Positions 1 through 8,731 of a stretch of 64,000 bases of DNA are shown here, piece by piece (the stretch's first letter is position 1; each line of letters opens with the position of its first letter). Under the pieces are notes generated by a model that worked only from the letters and a program-made list of their open reading frames with translations, was not told the origin of the DNA and did not search any database. The stretch lies in the NCBI GenBank assembly GCA_009773355.1, contig WRPG01000001.1, positions 1 through 64,000 of the forward strand, written 5' to 3'. This DNA comes from Limisphaerales bacterium. Its GTDB lineage: Bacteria; Verrucomicrobiota; Verrucomicrobiia; Limisphaerales; SXTU01. Made by a program: the position numbers and the translations under genes.

Positions 1-36
1 GCCTCCTCCAGGCCCGCTAGGGCGGGAGTGTTCGCC

Positions 37-89
37 TTTGCTCGCACGCTTGTCCGGGTTTGCTCGCACACTGTTCACCTTTGCTCGCA
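37..89. repeat. Three direct TTTGCTCGCA repeats
   Basis: The decamer TTTGCTCGCA occurs three times, starting at 37, 59 and 80, so the period is 21-22 bp or two helical turns. The repeats lie in the 154-bp stretch before the stop codon of the first minus-strand gene, where I see no convincing gene. They could be a protein-binding array or a relic of a palindromic element; function unknown. Confidence 0.45.
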
Positions 90-154
90 ACGCGACAATC
101 CCAAAAGGGTGCCGCGACCCTTGCGCCAGGGCGGATGCTGCCGGCTGGCTGCCG

Positions 155-1864
155 CTAGGGAGACTTCCGGACAAACACCCGGATGGCTGACCCCGGCGGC
201 TCAGGCAGGAACATCCGCCCGGTCATCAATTCGCCGATGAAGCTGCTTCTCTCTGCGGCTGCGGTCCACTCGCGCCAGCCGCGATCTGTGGCAAACAAAG
301 CGAAGGCTGGCGATCCCCGGCGAACGAACACGACTTGCGCGCCCGCCTTCGAGAACTGTTCCGGCCCGGCCTGCGGATCATCCCCCAGCCATCGCCCGCC
401 CAGCAGGAACACCGTGTAAAGCCCCGTGCGCCCACCCGGCAGCGACGCGCTCCCCGCGAACGGCCCGGCGACCCTGTCAGCCTGCAATTGCGCCGCCAGC
501 TTGTGCGCCGCTTCGGCGGCCGGATTCGGCAGTCCGTGCAGCGCCGCCCCGCACAGCAGCACCGACGGAATTGCGAACGAAGCGGCAATGATCCGCCCGC
601 CTAACGACCGCGCCTCCCCGCGTGGCAGGGCGGCCAGCCCAGCCCGTGCCGTCAGCCACAGACACGGCCACACTGGATAGAAATACCGGTTGTCCTCGGC
701 CATCACGAAGAACGGCAGATACAAACCACCAAGCGCGACCACTGGCACCACCGCCCAGCACCAGCGTTCCCGTCGCAACCGGCACCGGCTCCTCACCACC
801 CAGCCGCCGGCGAGCAACACCGCCAGCCCGCTGATCCCCAGCCAGTCAAAGGTGCCCAGCCACCGCCGCCATGTCGGCATTTCGGTTTCGTCGAACCACA
901 TGCGCCACGGGTTCAGCCAGTCCCAGCAAACGCCAAGGTTCGATCTCATCACCGCGAGTTGATGCCGGAAGTTTTCCGCACCCGCGAACGGCGACCAAAA
1001 CCGATACGCCATCCGCGACGGCTCCTCCCACTGCGTCACCCGTCCCGCGTCGGGCTGGTGCAGCGTGACCATCGCCGGGTGGTAACGCGATTCCTCGCCC
1101 GGCCCCGCCAGCGCGTGTGCGATTGGCCCGGTTGTCGAGAACGTGAACTTCCCGTAGTGCAGTGACAGCACCGCCATCCACGGCCCGGCCACCAGCGCCG
1201 TGCAAAGCCAGACCAAGCCCAGCCTCTGCGCCATCTCCCGCCGCAGTTCTCCGCGTCCGCTCAAGGCAAACATCGCCCAGCCCGCCGTGGTCAGTGCCGC
1301 CAGGGGCAACGCCACCGCCTTTGCCAGATACGCCACGCCCCACCACACTCCCGCCGCTGTCGCGAGTCGGACCCGTTTATCGGCCGCGTGTTCCGCCTCC
1401 GCCCACCTCCGCCCGCGACACAGAAACAACTCCACCGTCGCGCTCACCGCCAGTCCCACCAAACCCGCCAGCAGCAAGTCCGGCGAGATGTTCCGCACCG
1501 ACCAGAACACCGACCAGCCCAGCGCAATCCCCGCGCCCGCCAGCAACGCCGCGCGCGGCAATCGAAACGCGCGAAACACCGCCACCGCGCCGGCCAGAAA
1601 CACCACGCCGGACAGGGCCATCACCACACGCGCGGCGACCAGCGGCGGCACGCCCGCCTTCAGCAGCGGCACCATCAGCCAGCTCAACAGCGGCCCCCAG
1701 TAGCCCGTCACCGCGAGGTCCCACTGTCCGGCCGCGTAGTAGCCCGCGATGCGCATGTAGGCGATGGCGTCGGGGTTGAGCTGGTGCAGGTTCCGCCACG
1801 CCGCGACCGCGAGCAGCACGGCTTGCGCGGCGAAAAGCCAGCGAAGGTGCAACCGTCCGCTCAC
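155..1864 (-). CDS. GT-C-type membrane glycosyltransferase (ArnT/PMT-like), 569 aa
   Basis: Polytopic membrane protein with about nine or ten hydrophobic helices separated by short loops. The first loop after helix 1 contains NPDAIAYMRIA, with an Asp near residue 32 where GT-C enzymes (ArnT, PMT and related families) carry their catalytic acid. Such enzymes transfer a sugar from a polyprenyl-phosphate donor to an acceptor on the outer face of the inner membrane; the substrate cannot be read here. I chose the GTG at 1864 because it overlaps the stop of the upstream methyltransferase (GTGA) and places helix 1 at the N-terminus. The frame stays open upstream to 2632 only as a shadow of that gene. 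The GT2 enzyme two genes upstream could supply the lipid-linked sugar donor. Family assignment is by topology and the acidic loop, not strong identity. Confidence 0.72.
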   Translation of the reverse strand: MSGRLHLRWLFAAQAVLLAVAAWRNLHQLNPDAIAYMRIAGYYAAGQWDLAVTGYWGPLLSWLMVPLLKAGVPPLVAARVVMALSGVVFLAGAVAVFRAFRLPRAALLAGAGIALGWSVFWSVRNISPDLLLAGLVGLAVSATVELFLCRGRRWAEAEHAADKRVRLATAAGVWWGVAYLAKAVALPLAALTTAGWAMFALSGRGELRREMAQRLGLVWLCTALVAGPWMAVLSLHYGKFTFSTTGPIAHALAGPGEESRYHPAMVTLHQPDAGRVTQWEEPSRMAYRFWSPFAGAENFRHQLAVMRSNLGVCWDWLNPWRMWFDETEMPTWRRWLGTFDWLGISGLAVLLAGGWVVRSRCRLRRERWCWAVVPVVALGGLYLPFFVMAEDNRYFYPVWPCLWLTARAGLAALPRGEARSLGGRIIAASFAIPSVLLCGAALHGLPNPAAEAAHKLAAQLQADRVAGPFAGSASLPGGRTGLYTVFLLGGRWLGDDPQAGPEQFSKAGAQVVFVRRGSPAFALFATDRGWREWTAAAERSSFIGELMTGRMFLPEPPGSAIRVFVRKSP

Positions 1865-2604
1865 GATGAAACCCCCGCGCCAGTTGCTTTGGCGGTCGGC
1901 GGCTGTGTCCCTCCGCCCAATTCCGCGTTCCTGAATCCGCGCTCCGCGTTTCGTCGCCCCACCCACATCAGCTTGCCCCAGCCGATGAACTTCCGCTCCG
2001 TCGCGAAGTTGTCTTCCAAGCATCGCAGCACCGCGTCCGGCTGCCGCAGCCATTGCTCGTAAGTCGTGAGTTCCAACTCCGTCATCGTCTCCAGCGCGTC
2101 CAGTTTGGCCCACGCCCGCCGTGCGACACGGAAACCGCCAACCCAATGCGCGAACCGCAGGAACGGCGTCCACCACGGCTCCACCACCATGAACCGCCCG
2201 CCCGGCCGCAGCACGCGATGCACCTCGCCAACGACGCGCTCCAAGTCGCCCGGCAGCTCTGGCAGGTGGTGCAGCCCGCCCTGCACGATGGCGATGTCCC
2301 GCGACGCAGCGGGGAAGGGGAGTTGCCGGCAATCCGCCACCACGCACTTCGCCGGCCCGGTGTATTTCGCCACCAACGCGGCGGACAGGTCCACGCCCTC
2401 CAGCCGCGTGAAGCCGAGGTGTTGCAGCGCGTTCAGCCCGTTGCCGCGCCCGCAGAACAACTCCACCACCTGCGCGTCCTTCGGCCAGGACTCCGCGCCC
2501 AGCTTGCGCAACCGGCGGAGAAACTTGCGCACCTCCTCCTCCGGCGTCTCGAAGCGCAGATAGGCGGCCTCCCACGCGGACTCGTTGGATTCGGTCGCGC
2601 TCAT
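1861..2604 (-). CDS. Class I SAM-dependent methyltransferase, 247 aa
   Basis: Rossmann-fold methyltransferase of the Methyltransf_11 type. Motif I is VELFCGRGNG (residues 47-56), the acidic residue after beta 2 is in GVDLS (70-74), and the post-motif region HRVLRPGGRFMVVEP (129-143) is typical. The ATG at 2604 overlaps the stop of the GT2 gene (ATGA) and the 3' end overlaps the GT-C gene (GTGA), so the three genes are translationally coupled. The position between two sugar transferases suggests it methylates a glycolipid, lipid carrier or glycan, which is inference. The last 30 residues (AERGFRNAELGGG and following) look like low-complexity add-on sequence rather than part of the fold. Confidence 0.85.
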   Translation of the reverse strand: MSATESNESAWEAAYLRFETPEEEVRKFLRRLRKLGAESWPKDAQVVELFCGRGNGLNALQHLGFTRLEGVDLSAALVAKYTGPAKCVVADCRQLPFPAASRDIAIVQGGLHHLPELPGDLERVVGEVHRVLRPGGRFMVVEPWWTPFLRFAHWVGGFRVARRAWAKLDALETMTELELTTYEQWLRQPDAVLRCLEDNFATERKFIGWGKLMWVGRRNAERGFRNAELGGGTQPPTAKATGAGVSS

Positions 2605-3794
2605 CTTCGATACCAGCCCAGCACCGCGACAAAGAAACTCGCCAGCACCGTTTGAAAGCCCAGCGCCGTCAGCGTCACGCCGGGGATCACCCAGCGCATC
2701 GTGTGCGCGTAGTCGAGCCGGCCGAAGCCCGCCGCCTGCCACTGCGCCACCGCCGCGAGCAGGAGGCCGACGCCGACAAGCAGCACCAGGCTGCCGATGA
2801 GCAGCCCGCGTTCGAGCGAAAGAACTTCGCGCAGCCGGCCCAGCAGCCTTGTCTCGGGCAAAAAACCTTCCCGGGCCGCCAGCGTCCGCGCCAGCCAGCC
2901 GAACAGCACCGCTTGATAACCCACCATCAACGCGAGGCTCGCGAACAGGAGCGTGTGCGCGTCGAACGTCGCGCCAAAGAACGTCAGCCCCGGCATCGCC
3001 ACGCCGAAGCCCAGCGCGCCCAGCGCCAGCAGCAGCAGGCCGGGATGCACAAACAGCCAGCGCGGACTGCAAATGAGGAAGAACCGCAGCGTGCGCCAGC
3101 CGTCGCGGAACGTGCGCAGATGCGGCGGATGCGCCGTGCGCCCGTCACGGTGCAGCACGATGGGCACCTCGTCGAGCCGCGCCCCGCGCAAACTCGCCTT
3201 GATGAGCATCTCGGTGGCGAACTCCATCCCCTCGCAGCGCAGGTCCAGCTTCGGGATCAGGTCGCGGCGGAAGCCGCGCAGCCCGCAGTAGATGTCATGC
3301 ACCGGCACGCGGAACATCCGGCGCGCGAGCGCCGAGAAGAGCGGGTTCCCCAGCCAGCGATGCGACGCGGGCATCGCGCCCGGCTCAATCGCCCCGCCGC
3401 CCGCCGGCAGCCGGCAGCCTTGCACGAGGTCCGTGCCCGCCCGCAGCTTCTCGACGAACGCGCCGAGCGCCGCGAAGTCGTAGCTGTCATCCGCATCGCC
3501 CATGATGACGAATTTACCGCGCGCCGCCGCGATGCCGCCGCGCAGCGCGTGGCCGTAGCCGCGCTCCGGCACGACCACCACGCGTGCGCCGAGTTGGGTG
3601 GCGATTTCCCGCGAGCCGTCCGTGCTGCCGTTGTCTGCCACCAGCACTTCGCCGGAGACCTTGTGCTCCCGCAGAAACCGCAGCGCCTTTCCGACGCACT
3701 GGGGCAGCGTCTCCGCCTCGTTCAGGCACGGCATCACGATGGACAGCTCCAGCTCGGAGCCGTCTGCCGGGCCGGAGTCAGCAGCATTGGGCAC
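2601..3794 (-). CDS. Family 2 glycosyltransferase with C-terminal membrane domain, 397 aa
   Basis: The N-terminal GT-A domain starts with ELSIVMPCLNEAETLP (residues 15-30) and has ADNGSTDGS around 53-61 and the metal-binding DADD at 100-103. This layout is typical of dolichyl-/polyprenyl-phosphate glycosyltransferases (DPM1, GtrB and related). The C-terminal third has about four hydrophobic helices. It probably loads a sugar from a nucleotide donor onto a lipid phosphate on the cytoplasmic face, which would pair with the GT-C enzyme downstream. First gene of the overlapping minus-strand trio. The 167-bp gap to the divergent gene at 3962 must hold its promoter; I see no clear box. Confidence 0.88.
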   Translation of the reverse strand: MPNAADSGPADGSELELSIVMPCLNEAETLPQCVGKALRFLREHKVSGEVLVADNGSTDGSREIATQLGARVVVVPERGYGHALRGGIAAARGKFVIMGDADDSYDFAALGAFVEKLRAGTDLVQGCRLPAGGGAIEPGAMPASHRWLGNPLFSALARRMFRVPVHDIYCGLRGFRRDLIPKLDLRCEGMEFATEMLIKASLRGARLDEVPIVLHRDGRTAHPPHLRTFRDGWRTLRFFLICSPRWLFVHPGLLLLALGALGFGVAMPGLTFFGATFDAHTLLFASLALMVGYQAVLFGWLARTLAAREGFLPETRLLGRLREVLSLERGLLIGSLVLLVGVGLLLAAVAQWQAAGFGRLDYAHTMRWVIPGVTLTALGFQTVLASFFVAVLGWYRR

Positions 3795-3961
3795 GCGCCA
3801 GTCTTACCAAGACGGAAAGGACGGCAACAGCGGATAGTGCCGCAAACCGTCCGCCCGACGGATGCGGCTGTGCGTCCCAATGCCCGATCCAGAGCCGAAA
3901 AGTCTTTTCACCTCGCCCGCAATGAAACCCCGGCCAACCTCGTCCAACGCCCCAGTTCACA

Positions 3962-6940
3962 GTGTTCCAACCCTTGAAACGAACTGGCCCAACCCTGTTT
4001 TTGCTGGCCGCCCTCGCGCTGTCGCGAGCGCCCGCTGCCCCGGCGGAAGGAATGGCCGGGGAGCTGTTTCGGAAGCGGATGGAGTGGTGGAGCCTGCAAC
4101 CCGTCCGCGCCGCCAGTCCACCAGCGGTGAGGCGATCCGCCTGGTGCCGCACGGACCTTGATCGCTTCATTCTTGCCCGGCTCGAAAAGGCCGCGCTCCC
4201 GCCCGCGCCGGAAGCGGACGCACGCACCCTTGCCCGACGCCTGAGCTTCGCGCTCACCGGCCTGCCGCCCAAACCGGAGGACGTGGAGAAGTTCGCGGCG
4301 GACAAATCGCCGCGCGCCTTCGAGGCGCTCGTGGACGCCCTGCTTGCCAGTCCGCACTTCGGCGAACGCTGGGCGCGGCACTGGATGGATGTCGTTCACT
4401 ACTCGGACACGCACGGCTACGAGTGGGACGCGCCGGCCAAGCACGCCTGGCGTTATCGCGACTACCTCGTGCGCGCCTTCAATGCCGACCTGCCGTTCAA
4501 GCAGCTCGTGCTCGAACAGCTCGCCGGTGATCTTCTCCCGCCGCGCGTGGACCCGCGCACCGGCTTGAACGAGGCCATCCTCGGCCCGATGGCCCTGCGC
4601 ATGGGCGAGCGCCGGCACGGCGACAACGCCTTTGCCGACGGGGTGACCCAGGAGGCGATGGCCAACATCATTGACACCGTCAGCAAGGGCTTCCTCGGCA
4701 CCACGGTCGCCTGCGCCCAGTGCCACGACCACAAGCTCGACGCCGTCTCCCAGCATGATTACTACGCGCTCGCCGGCATCTTCATGAGCACGCGCTGGAG
4801 CGTGCGCTGCGCCGACGCGGCGGACCCGAATCTCGAAGTGCTCGCCGAGCTGCGCCGCCACAAACAAACCCTCCGCGCGGAGTTGGCCAAACTCTGGCTG
4901 GCCTCCCGCGAGCCGGTGCTGGCAAAGCTCGCCGCACTCCCCGCCGACGAGAAACCTTCGCCCGCTTTCCCCGACTCGCTCGCGTCGGTCTGGCGGCAAT
5001 CGCTGCTCCGCTCGACCAATGGCACTGCCCTCGCCACCGCCTGGCCCAAACTGCGCGAAGAGTTTCAACGCGAGCGCGAGAAGCGTCTCGCCGCGAATCA
5101 GGCGAACCTGAAACTGCTCGCCGACTTCACCCGCACGGACAGCAACGGCGGCTGGCGCTGGGACGGCCTCGGCATGAAGCACGGGCTGGTGCGGGACGGT
5201 GAGCTGGTCGTGTCCGATGAGGGTCAGACCGCGCTGCTGCAACTCCTGCCGGCGGGCCGCTGGTCGCACGCGTGGTCCATGCGGCTAGCGGGCGCGGTGC
5301 GCAGCCCGCTCTTCGCGCCCGGCTCGGCGGACACGTTTTCCGCCGGTTTTGCGGCGGGCAATCATGCGGCCCGCGCGTTCATCGTGGACCAGTGCTTTCA
5401 CTCCGAGCGGCTCGCGTTTCTCAACCAGCCCCAGCCCGCCTGGCTCACCCTGACCGCCGGCAACTTCGACCGCCTCGCGGGCGGGCGGGACACCAACACC
5501 CAGCGACGCGTCTATCTCGAGCTGGTCACCAAGTCGCTGAACAATTACTTCCCCCCGCGCACCGGCTACGGCGGGCTGAAGGAAAGCGACGTGGCGGATG
5601 AACGGTCGTGGTTCGGGGTGACACGCGTCTATCAGCATCCCGCCGGCAAGCCGCCGCAGGACGAGTTGGGGCGGTTGGCTCCGCTCTTTGCCGGTGGCAC
5701 CGCGCCGGAATCGAAGGCGCAGCTCGCCGCGCGCTTCGCCGACACGCTGCTCGGCGCGATCAGCCGCTGGGCTGAAGACCGCTGCGACAGCGAGGACGTG
5801 CGCCTGCTCAACGAGGCGCTCGCCGCGAAGTGGCTGCCGAACGAAGCCACCAACGCCGCGCTTGGCCCGCTCGTCACCGCCTATCGCGCGGCCGAGAAGC
5901 GCCTCCAGCCCGACCGCACCATCGGCTCGGCGGACGATTGGAACGAGGCCCGCGACGAGCGGCTCAACGTGCGCGGCACCTACACGGACTTCGGCGACGA
6001 GGTGCCGCGCGGCAACATCCGGCTCCTTGGCGGCGCGGCGGCGCGGGACGCGCTTGATTCGAGCGGCCGGCTCGAACTCGCCCGCAGCATCGCGAGCGAG
6101 TCCAACCCGCTGACCGCGCGTGTCTTCGTGAACCGCGTGTGGCTGCATCTTTTCGGCGAGGGGTTGGTGCGCACGCCCGATGACTTCGGCCACCTCGGCG
6201 AAAGGCCCGTTCATCCCGAGCTGCTCGATCATCTCGCGGCCCGCTTCATGGCCGATGGTTGGTCGCTCAAGAAGCTGGTGCGGCTCATGGTCACGTCCGC
6301 GACGTGGCGGCAGGCCGGCACGACGAGCGCGGCGGCACGCACCAAGGATGCGGAGAACCGCCTGTGGCACCACCTGCCGCAGCAACGCCTTGATGCCGAG
6401 TCCGTCCGCGACGCGCTGCTCGCCGTGACGGGCCGGCTGGACCCGGCGCTCGGCGGCGAGCCGATTGACCCGTATCGCACCGCCCAGGACGCGGCGAAAC
6501 GGCTCTTCAGCGGTCCGCTCGACGGCCTTGGCCGCCGCAGCCTCTACCTGAAGATGACTTTGATGGAACCGCCCAAGTTCCTCGCGCTCTTCAACCAGCC
6601 GATTCCCAAACTCACCACCGGCAAACGCGACTTGACCAACGTCCCCGACCAGGCGCTCGCGCTGCTCAACGATCCGTTCGTCCTCGCGATGGCGAAGCAC
6701 TGGGGCGACCGCGTGCTCAAGGACGGCGCGGCTTCACCCGAGGCGCGGGCCAAGGCGATGTTCGCCACCGCCCTTGGCCGCCCGCCGCGCGCGGAAGAGT
6801 TGTCGCGGCTCGTGAAGCTGGCGGACCGCTCGGCGGAACTGCAAGGCCTCGCGCCCGGCGCGCTCATGGCCTGCGCGCCCGTCTGGCAGGACGTGGCCCA
6901 CGCGCTGTTCAACGTGAAGGAGTTCATCTATGTCCACTGA
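3962..6940 (+). CDS. Secreted DUF1549/DUF1553 protein with CxxCH motif, 992 aa
   Basis: A GTG start at 3962 gives a hydrophobic signal sequence (residues about 9-28). The N-terminal half matches the DUF1549 pattern (RRLSFALTGLPP, then HFGERWARHWMDVVHYSDTHG) and contains CAQCH at 251-255, a c-type heme attachment motif seen in this family. The C-terminal part matches DUF1553 (SNPLTARVFVNRVWLHLFG and DAESVRDALLAVTGRLD). These proteins are characteristic of planctomycetes and verrucomicrobia and are nearly always followed by a DUF1501 gene, as here with an 11-nt overlap. The biochemical role is not established; export plus heme motif suggest a periplasmic redox or polymer-degradation function. 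The first 8 residues could be trimmed if translation starts further in. Confidence 0.85.
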   Translation: MFQPLKRTGPTLFLLAALALSRAPAAPAEGMAGELFRKRMEWWSLQPVRAASPPAVRRSAWCRTDLDRFILARLEKAALPPAPEADARTLARRLSFALTGLPPKPEDVEKFAADKSPRAFEALVDALLASPHFGERWARHWMDVVHYSDTHGYEWDAPAKHAWRYRDYLVRAFNADLPFKQLVLEQLAGDLLPPRVDPRTGLNEAILGPMALRMGERRHGDNAFADGVTQEAMANIIDTVSKGFLGTTVACAQCHDHKLDAVSQHDYYALAGIFMSTRWSVRCADAADPNLEVLAELRRHKQTLRAELAKLWLASREPVLAKLAALPADEKPSPAFPDSLASVWRQSLLRSTNGTALATAWPKLREEFQREREKRLAANQANLKLLADFTRTDSNGGWRWDGLGMKHGLVRDGELVVSDEGQTALLQLLPAGRWSHAWSMRLAGAVRSPLFAPGSADTFSAGFAAGNHAARAFIVDQCFHSERLAFLNQPQPAWLTLTAGNFDRLAGGRDTNTQRRVYLELVTKSLNNYFPPRTGYGGLKESDVADERSWFGVTRVYQHPAGKPPQDELGRLAPLFAGGTAPESKAQLAARFADTLLGAISRWAEDRCDSEDVRLLNEALAAKWLPNEATNAALGPLVTAYRAAEKRLQPDRTIGSADDWNEARDERLNVRGTYTDFGDEVPRGNIRLLGGAAARDALDSSGRLELARSIASESNPLTARVFVNRVWLHLFGEGLVRTPDDFGHLGERPVHPELLDHLAARFMADGWSLKKLVRLMVTSATWRQAGTTSAAARTKDAENRLWHHLPQQRLDAESVRDALLAVTGRLDPALGGEPIDPYRTAQDAAKRLFSGPLDGLGRRSLYLKMTLMEPPKFLALFNQPIPKLTTGKRDLTNVPDQALALLNDPFVLAMAKHWGDRVLKDGAASPEARAKAMFATALGRPPRAEELSRLVKLADRSAELQGLAPGALMACAPVWQDVAHALFNVKEFIYVH

Positions 6941-8465
6941 CCGTGCCGGCGACTTGCAGTCGCCGTTCCACCCGCAGCGTAGCTCACCGACGGCGACTGC
7001 AAATCGCCGGCACGAGGCGCGGGCCGCGCACACAGCAAATCCCCTTTGCCCCGGCCGCCTTTCCCCCGTTGCCACTCGCCGAGATTTCCTCCAGCAGTCC
7101 AGCTTGGGCTTCGGCTGGCTCGCTTTCGCTGGCTTGTTCGGTCGGACGACGGCTTCTGCCATTCCGCACTCCGCACTCCGCACTCCGCATTTTCTTCCCC
7201 GCGCCAGGCACGTCATCTTCCTCTTCATGGATGGCGGCGTGTCGCATGTGGACACTTTTGACCCGAAGCCCGAGCTGACGAAGCGCACCGGTCAGTCCGC
7301 GCAGTGGCGGGCGGACGAGCTTTCCCAGAGCATCAGCCCCAGCCGCAAGTGGCTGAAGAACCTGTGGGAGTTCAAGCAGCGCGGCCAGTCCGGCCTCTGG
7401 GTGAGTGACCTGCTGCCGCACCTCGCGGGCGTCGCCGACGAACTCTGCGTCGTGCGCTCGATGGTCGGCGAGACGCCGCTGCACGGTGCTCAGAGTCTGC
7501 TGCTCCACACGGGCCGCAGCATCGGCGCAGCTCCAAGCTTGGGCTCGTGGGTGTCCTACGGCCTGGGCACCGAGAACGAACAGCTTCCCAGCTACATGCT
7601 GTTGAACAACGACTGGGTGCCCAACGGCGGCTCGCAGAACTTCGCCAGCTCGTTCCTTCCCGCGACCCATCAGGCCACGCCCGTCCGCGCGAAGGGCCGG
7701 CCCGTGGACAACATCACGCCGGCCGACCCCGCCGCGTTGCAGCGCGCGAAGCTGGACTTCCTCCGCGAGCAGGACTCGGCCACCGCGAAAGCCCTCGGCG
7801 GCTCCGACGCCATCGAGTCCGCCATCAAGAACTACGAGACCGCCGCACGGATGCAGTCACTGGTGCCCTTGCTCTGCGACGTGACCGGGGAAAGTCCCGA
7901 GACGCTCCGGCTCTACGGCGTGGACCGCGCGAATGACTACGAGAAGTTCTACGCGCTGCAATGCCTGCGGGCGCGCCGCATGGTCGAATCAGGCGTTCGC
8001 TTCATCGAAATCACCTGCCCGAACACGCACGGGAACAATTCACCGTGGGACCAGCACGGAGACTTGCGCCGACGTCACGAGGAGAACGCCCGCATCACCG
8101 ACCAACCCGTCGCCGCGCTCATCCGCGACTTGAAAGCGCGCGGATTGCTCGACGAGACGCTGATCCTCTGGGCCGGCGAGATGGGCCGCACGCCGCACTC
8201 CGCCGGCACCGACGGCCGCGACCACCACGTCAGCGGCTACACCATCTTCATGGCCGGCGGCGGTGTGCGCGGCGGGATGACCTATGGCACCACCGACGAG
8301 ATGGGCATGAGCGCGGTCGAGCGCCGGGTGGACATCCACGACCTGCACGCGACGATTCTCCACCAGCTCGGCATGGACCACGAGCGGCTCACCTTCCGTT
8401 TCGGCGGCCGCGACCAGCGGCTCACGGATGTGCATGGGCGGGTGATGAGCGAGATCCTTGCCTGA
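6930..8465 (+). CDS. DUF1501 family protein with TAT signal, 511 aa
   Basis: DUF1501 proteins belong to the alkaline phosphatase/sulfatase-like fold. Here VIFLFMDGGVSHVDTFDPKP and the C-terminal EMGRTPHSAGTDGRDHH supply the expected Asp/His metal ligands. A twin-arginine motif TRRDFLQQ followed by a hydrophobic stretch indicates export in folded form. The ATG at 6930 overlaps the end of the DUF1549/1553 gene. Residues about 5-28 are encoded by a palindromic element (6943-7013) and residues about 78-87 by a 7-bp tandem repeat, so the N-terminus before the TAT motif looks like inserted DNA that stayed in frame. An internal start nearer the TAT motif cannot be excluded. Substrate unknown. Confidence 0.85.
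   Translation: MSTDRAGDLQSPFHPQRSSPTATANRRHEARAAHTANPLCPGRLSPVATRRDFLQQSSLGFGWLAFAGLFGRTTASAIPHSALRTPHFLPRARHVIFLFMDGGVSHVDTFDPKPELTKRTGQSAQWRADELSQSISPSRKWLKNLWEFKQRGQSGLWVSDLLPHLAGVADELCVVRSMVGETPLHGAQSLLLHTGRSIGAAPSLGSWVSYGLGTENEQLPSYMLLNNDWVPNGGSQNFASSFLPATHQATPVRAKGRPVDNITPADPAALQRAKLDFLREQDSATAKALGGSDAIESAIKNYETAARMQSLVPLLCDVTGESPETLRLYGVDRANDYEKFYALQCLRARRMVESGVRFIEITCPNTHGNNSPWDQHGDLRRRHEENARITDQPVAALIRDLKARGLLDETLILWAGEMGRTPHSAGTDGRDHHVSGYTIFMAGGGVRGGMTYGTTDEMGMSAVERRVDIHDLHATILHQLGMDHERLTFRFGGRDQRLTDVHGRVMSEILA
6943..7013. repeat. Palindromic element, family A copy 1
   Basis: 71 bp with outer ends GTGCCGGCGA and TCGCCGGCAC that are exact reverse complements. Each arm is itself a hairpin: CGGCGACT-TGC-AGTCGCCG on the left and a near copy on the right. 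A second copy lies at 34497-34592. It falls in the first codons of the DUF1501 gene and keeps the frame open. Confidence 0.8.
7161..7188. repeat. 7-bp tandem repeat ACTCCGC
   Basis: One ATTCCGC followed by three ACTCCGC units, inside the DUF1501 gene between the TAT signal and the catalytic domain. Because the unit is 7 bp, copy-number changes would shift the frame. A related pattern of NTTCCGCGNTCC units is seen near 1920-1950 at the 3' end of the methyltransferase gene. Confidence 0.8.
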
Positions 8466-8731
8466 TGGCTGCGGAGTGGACGCATGGCCGGACTCCGATC
8501 TGAAACCCAAAACTCCAACGGACCAAAAGTCCGGCAAGCGTTCCGGGATTCTCCTGCCGGGCTTGCCACCTGGCGACCCTGCGCGCGGGAGAGGCGCGCG
8601 AACAGCGCGGGCTGGGATTTCGTCTGAGGCTCCGAACACGCCCGGACAGCAGGCCGCTGGTGCCTGCGGGTGGTGATGCCAGCAATGGCAAGTTTTCCAG
8701 TCTGAGGCTCAGGCCTGCTTGAAATGGAATT

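Noticed and set aside
37-89. CRISPR-like array
   Set aside because: Repeat unit of 10 bp and 11-12-bp spacers are far too short, and there are no cas genes.
155-2632. Single 825-aa minus-strand gene
   Set aside because: Its first 256 residues overlap the methyltransferase gene in another frame and show no family features; the real gene begins at 1864.
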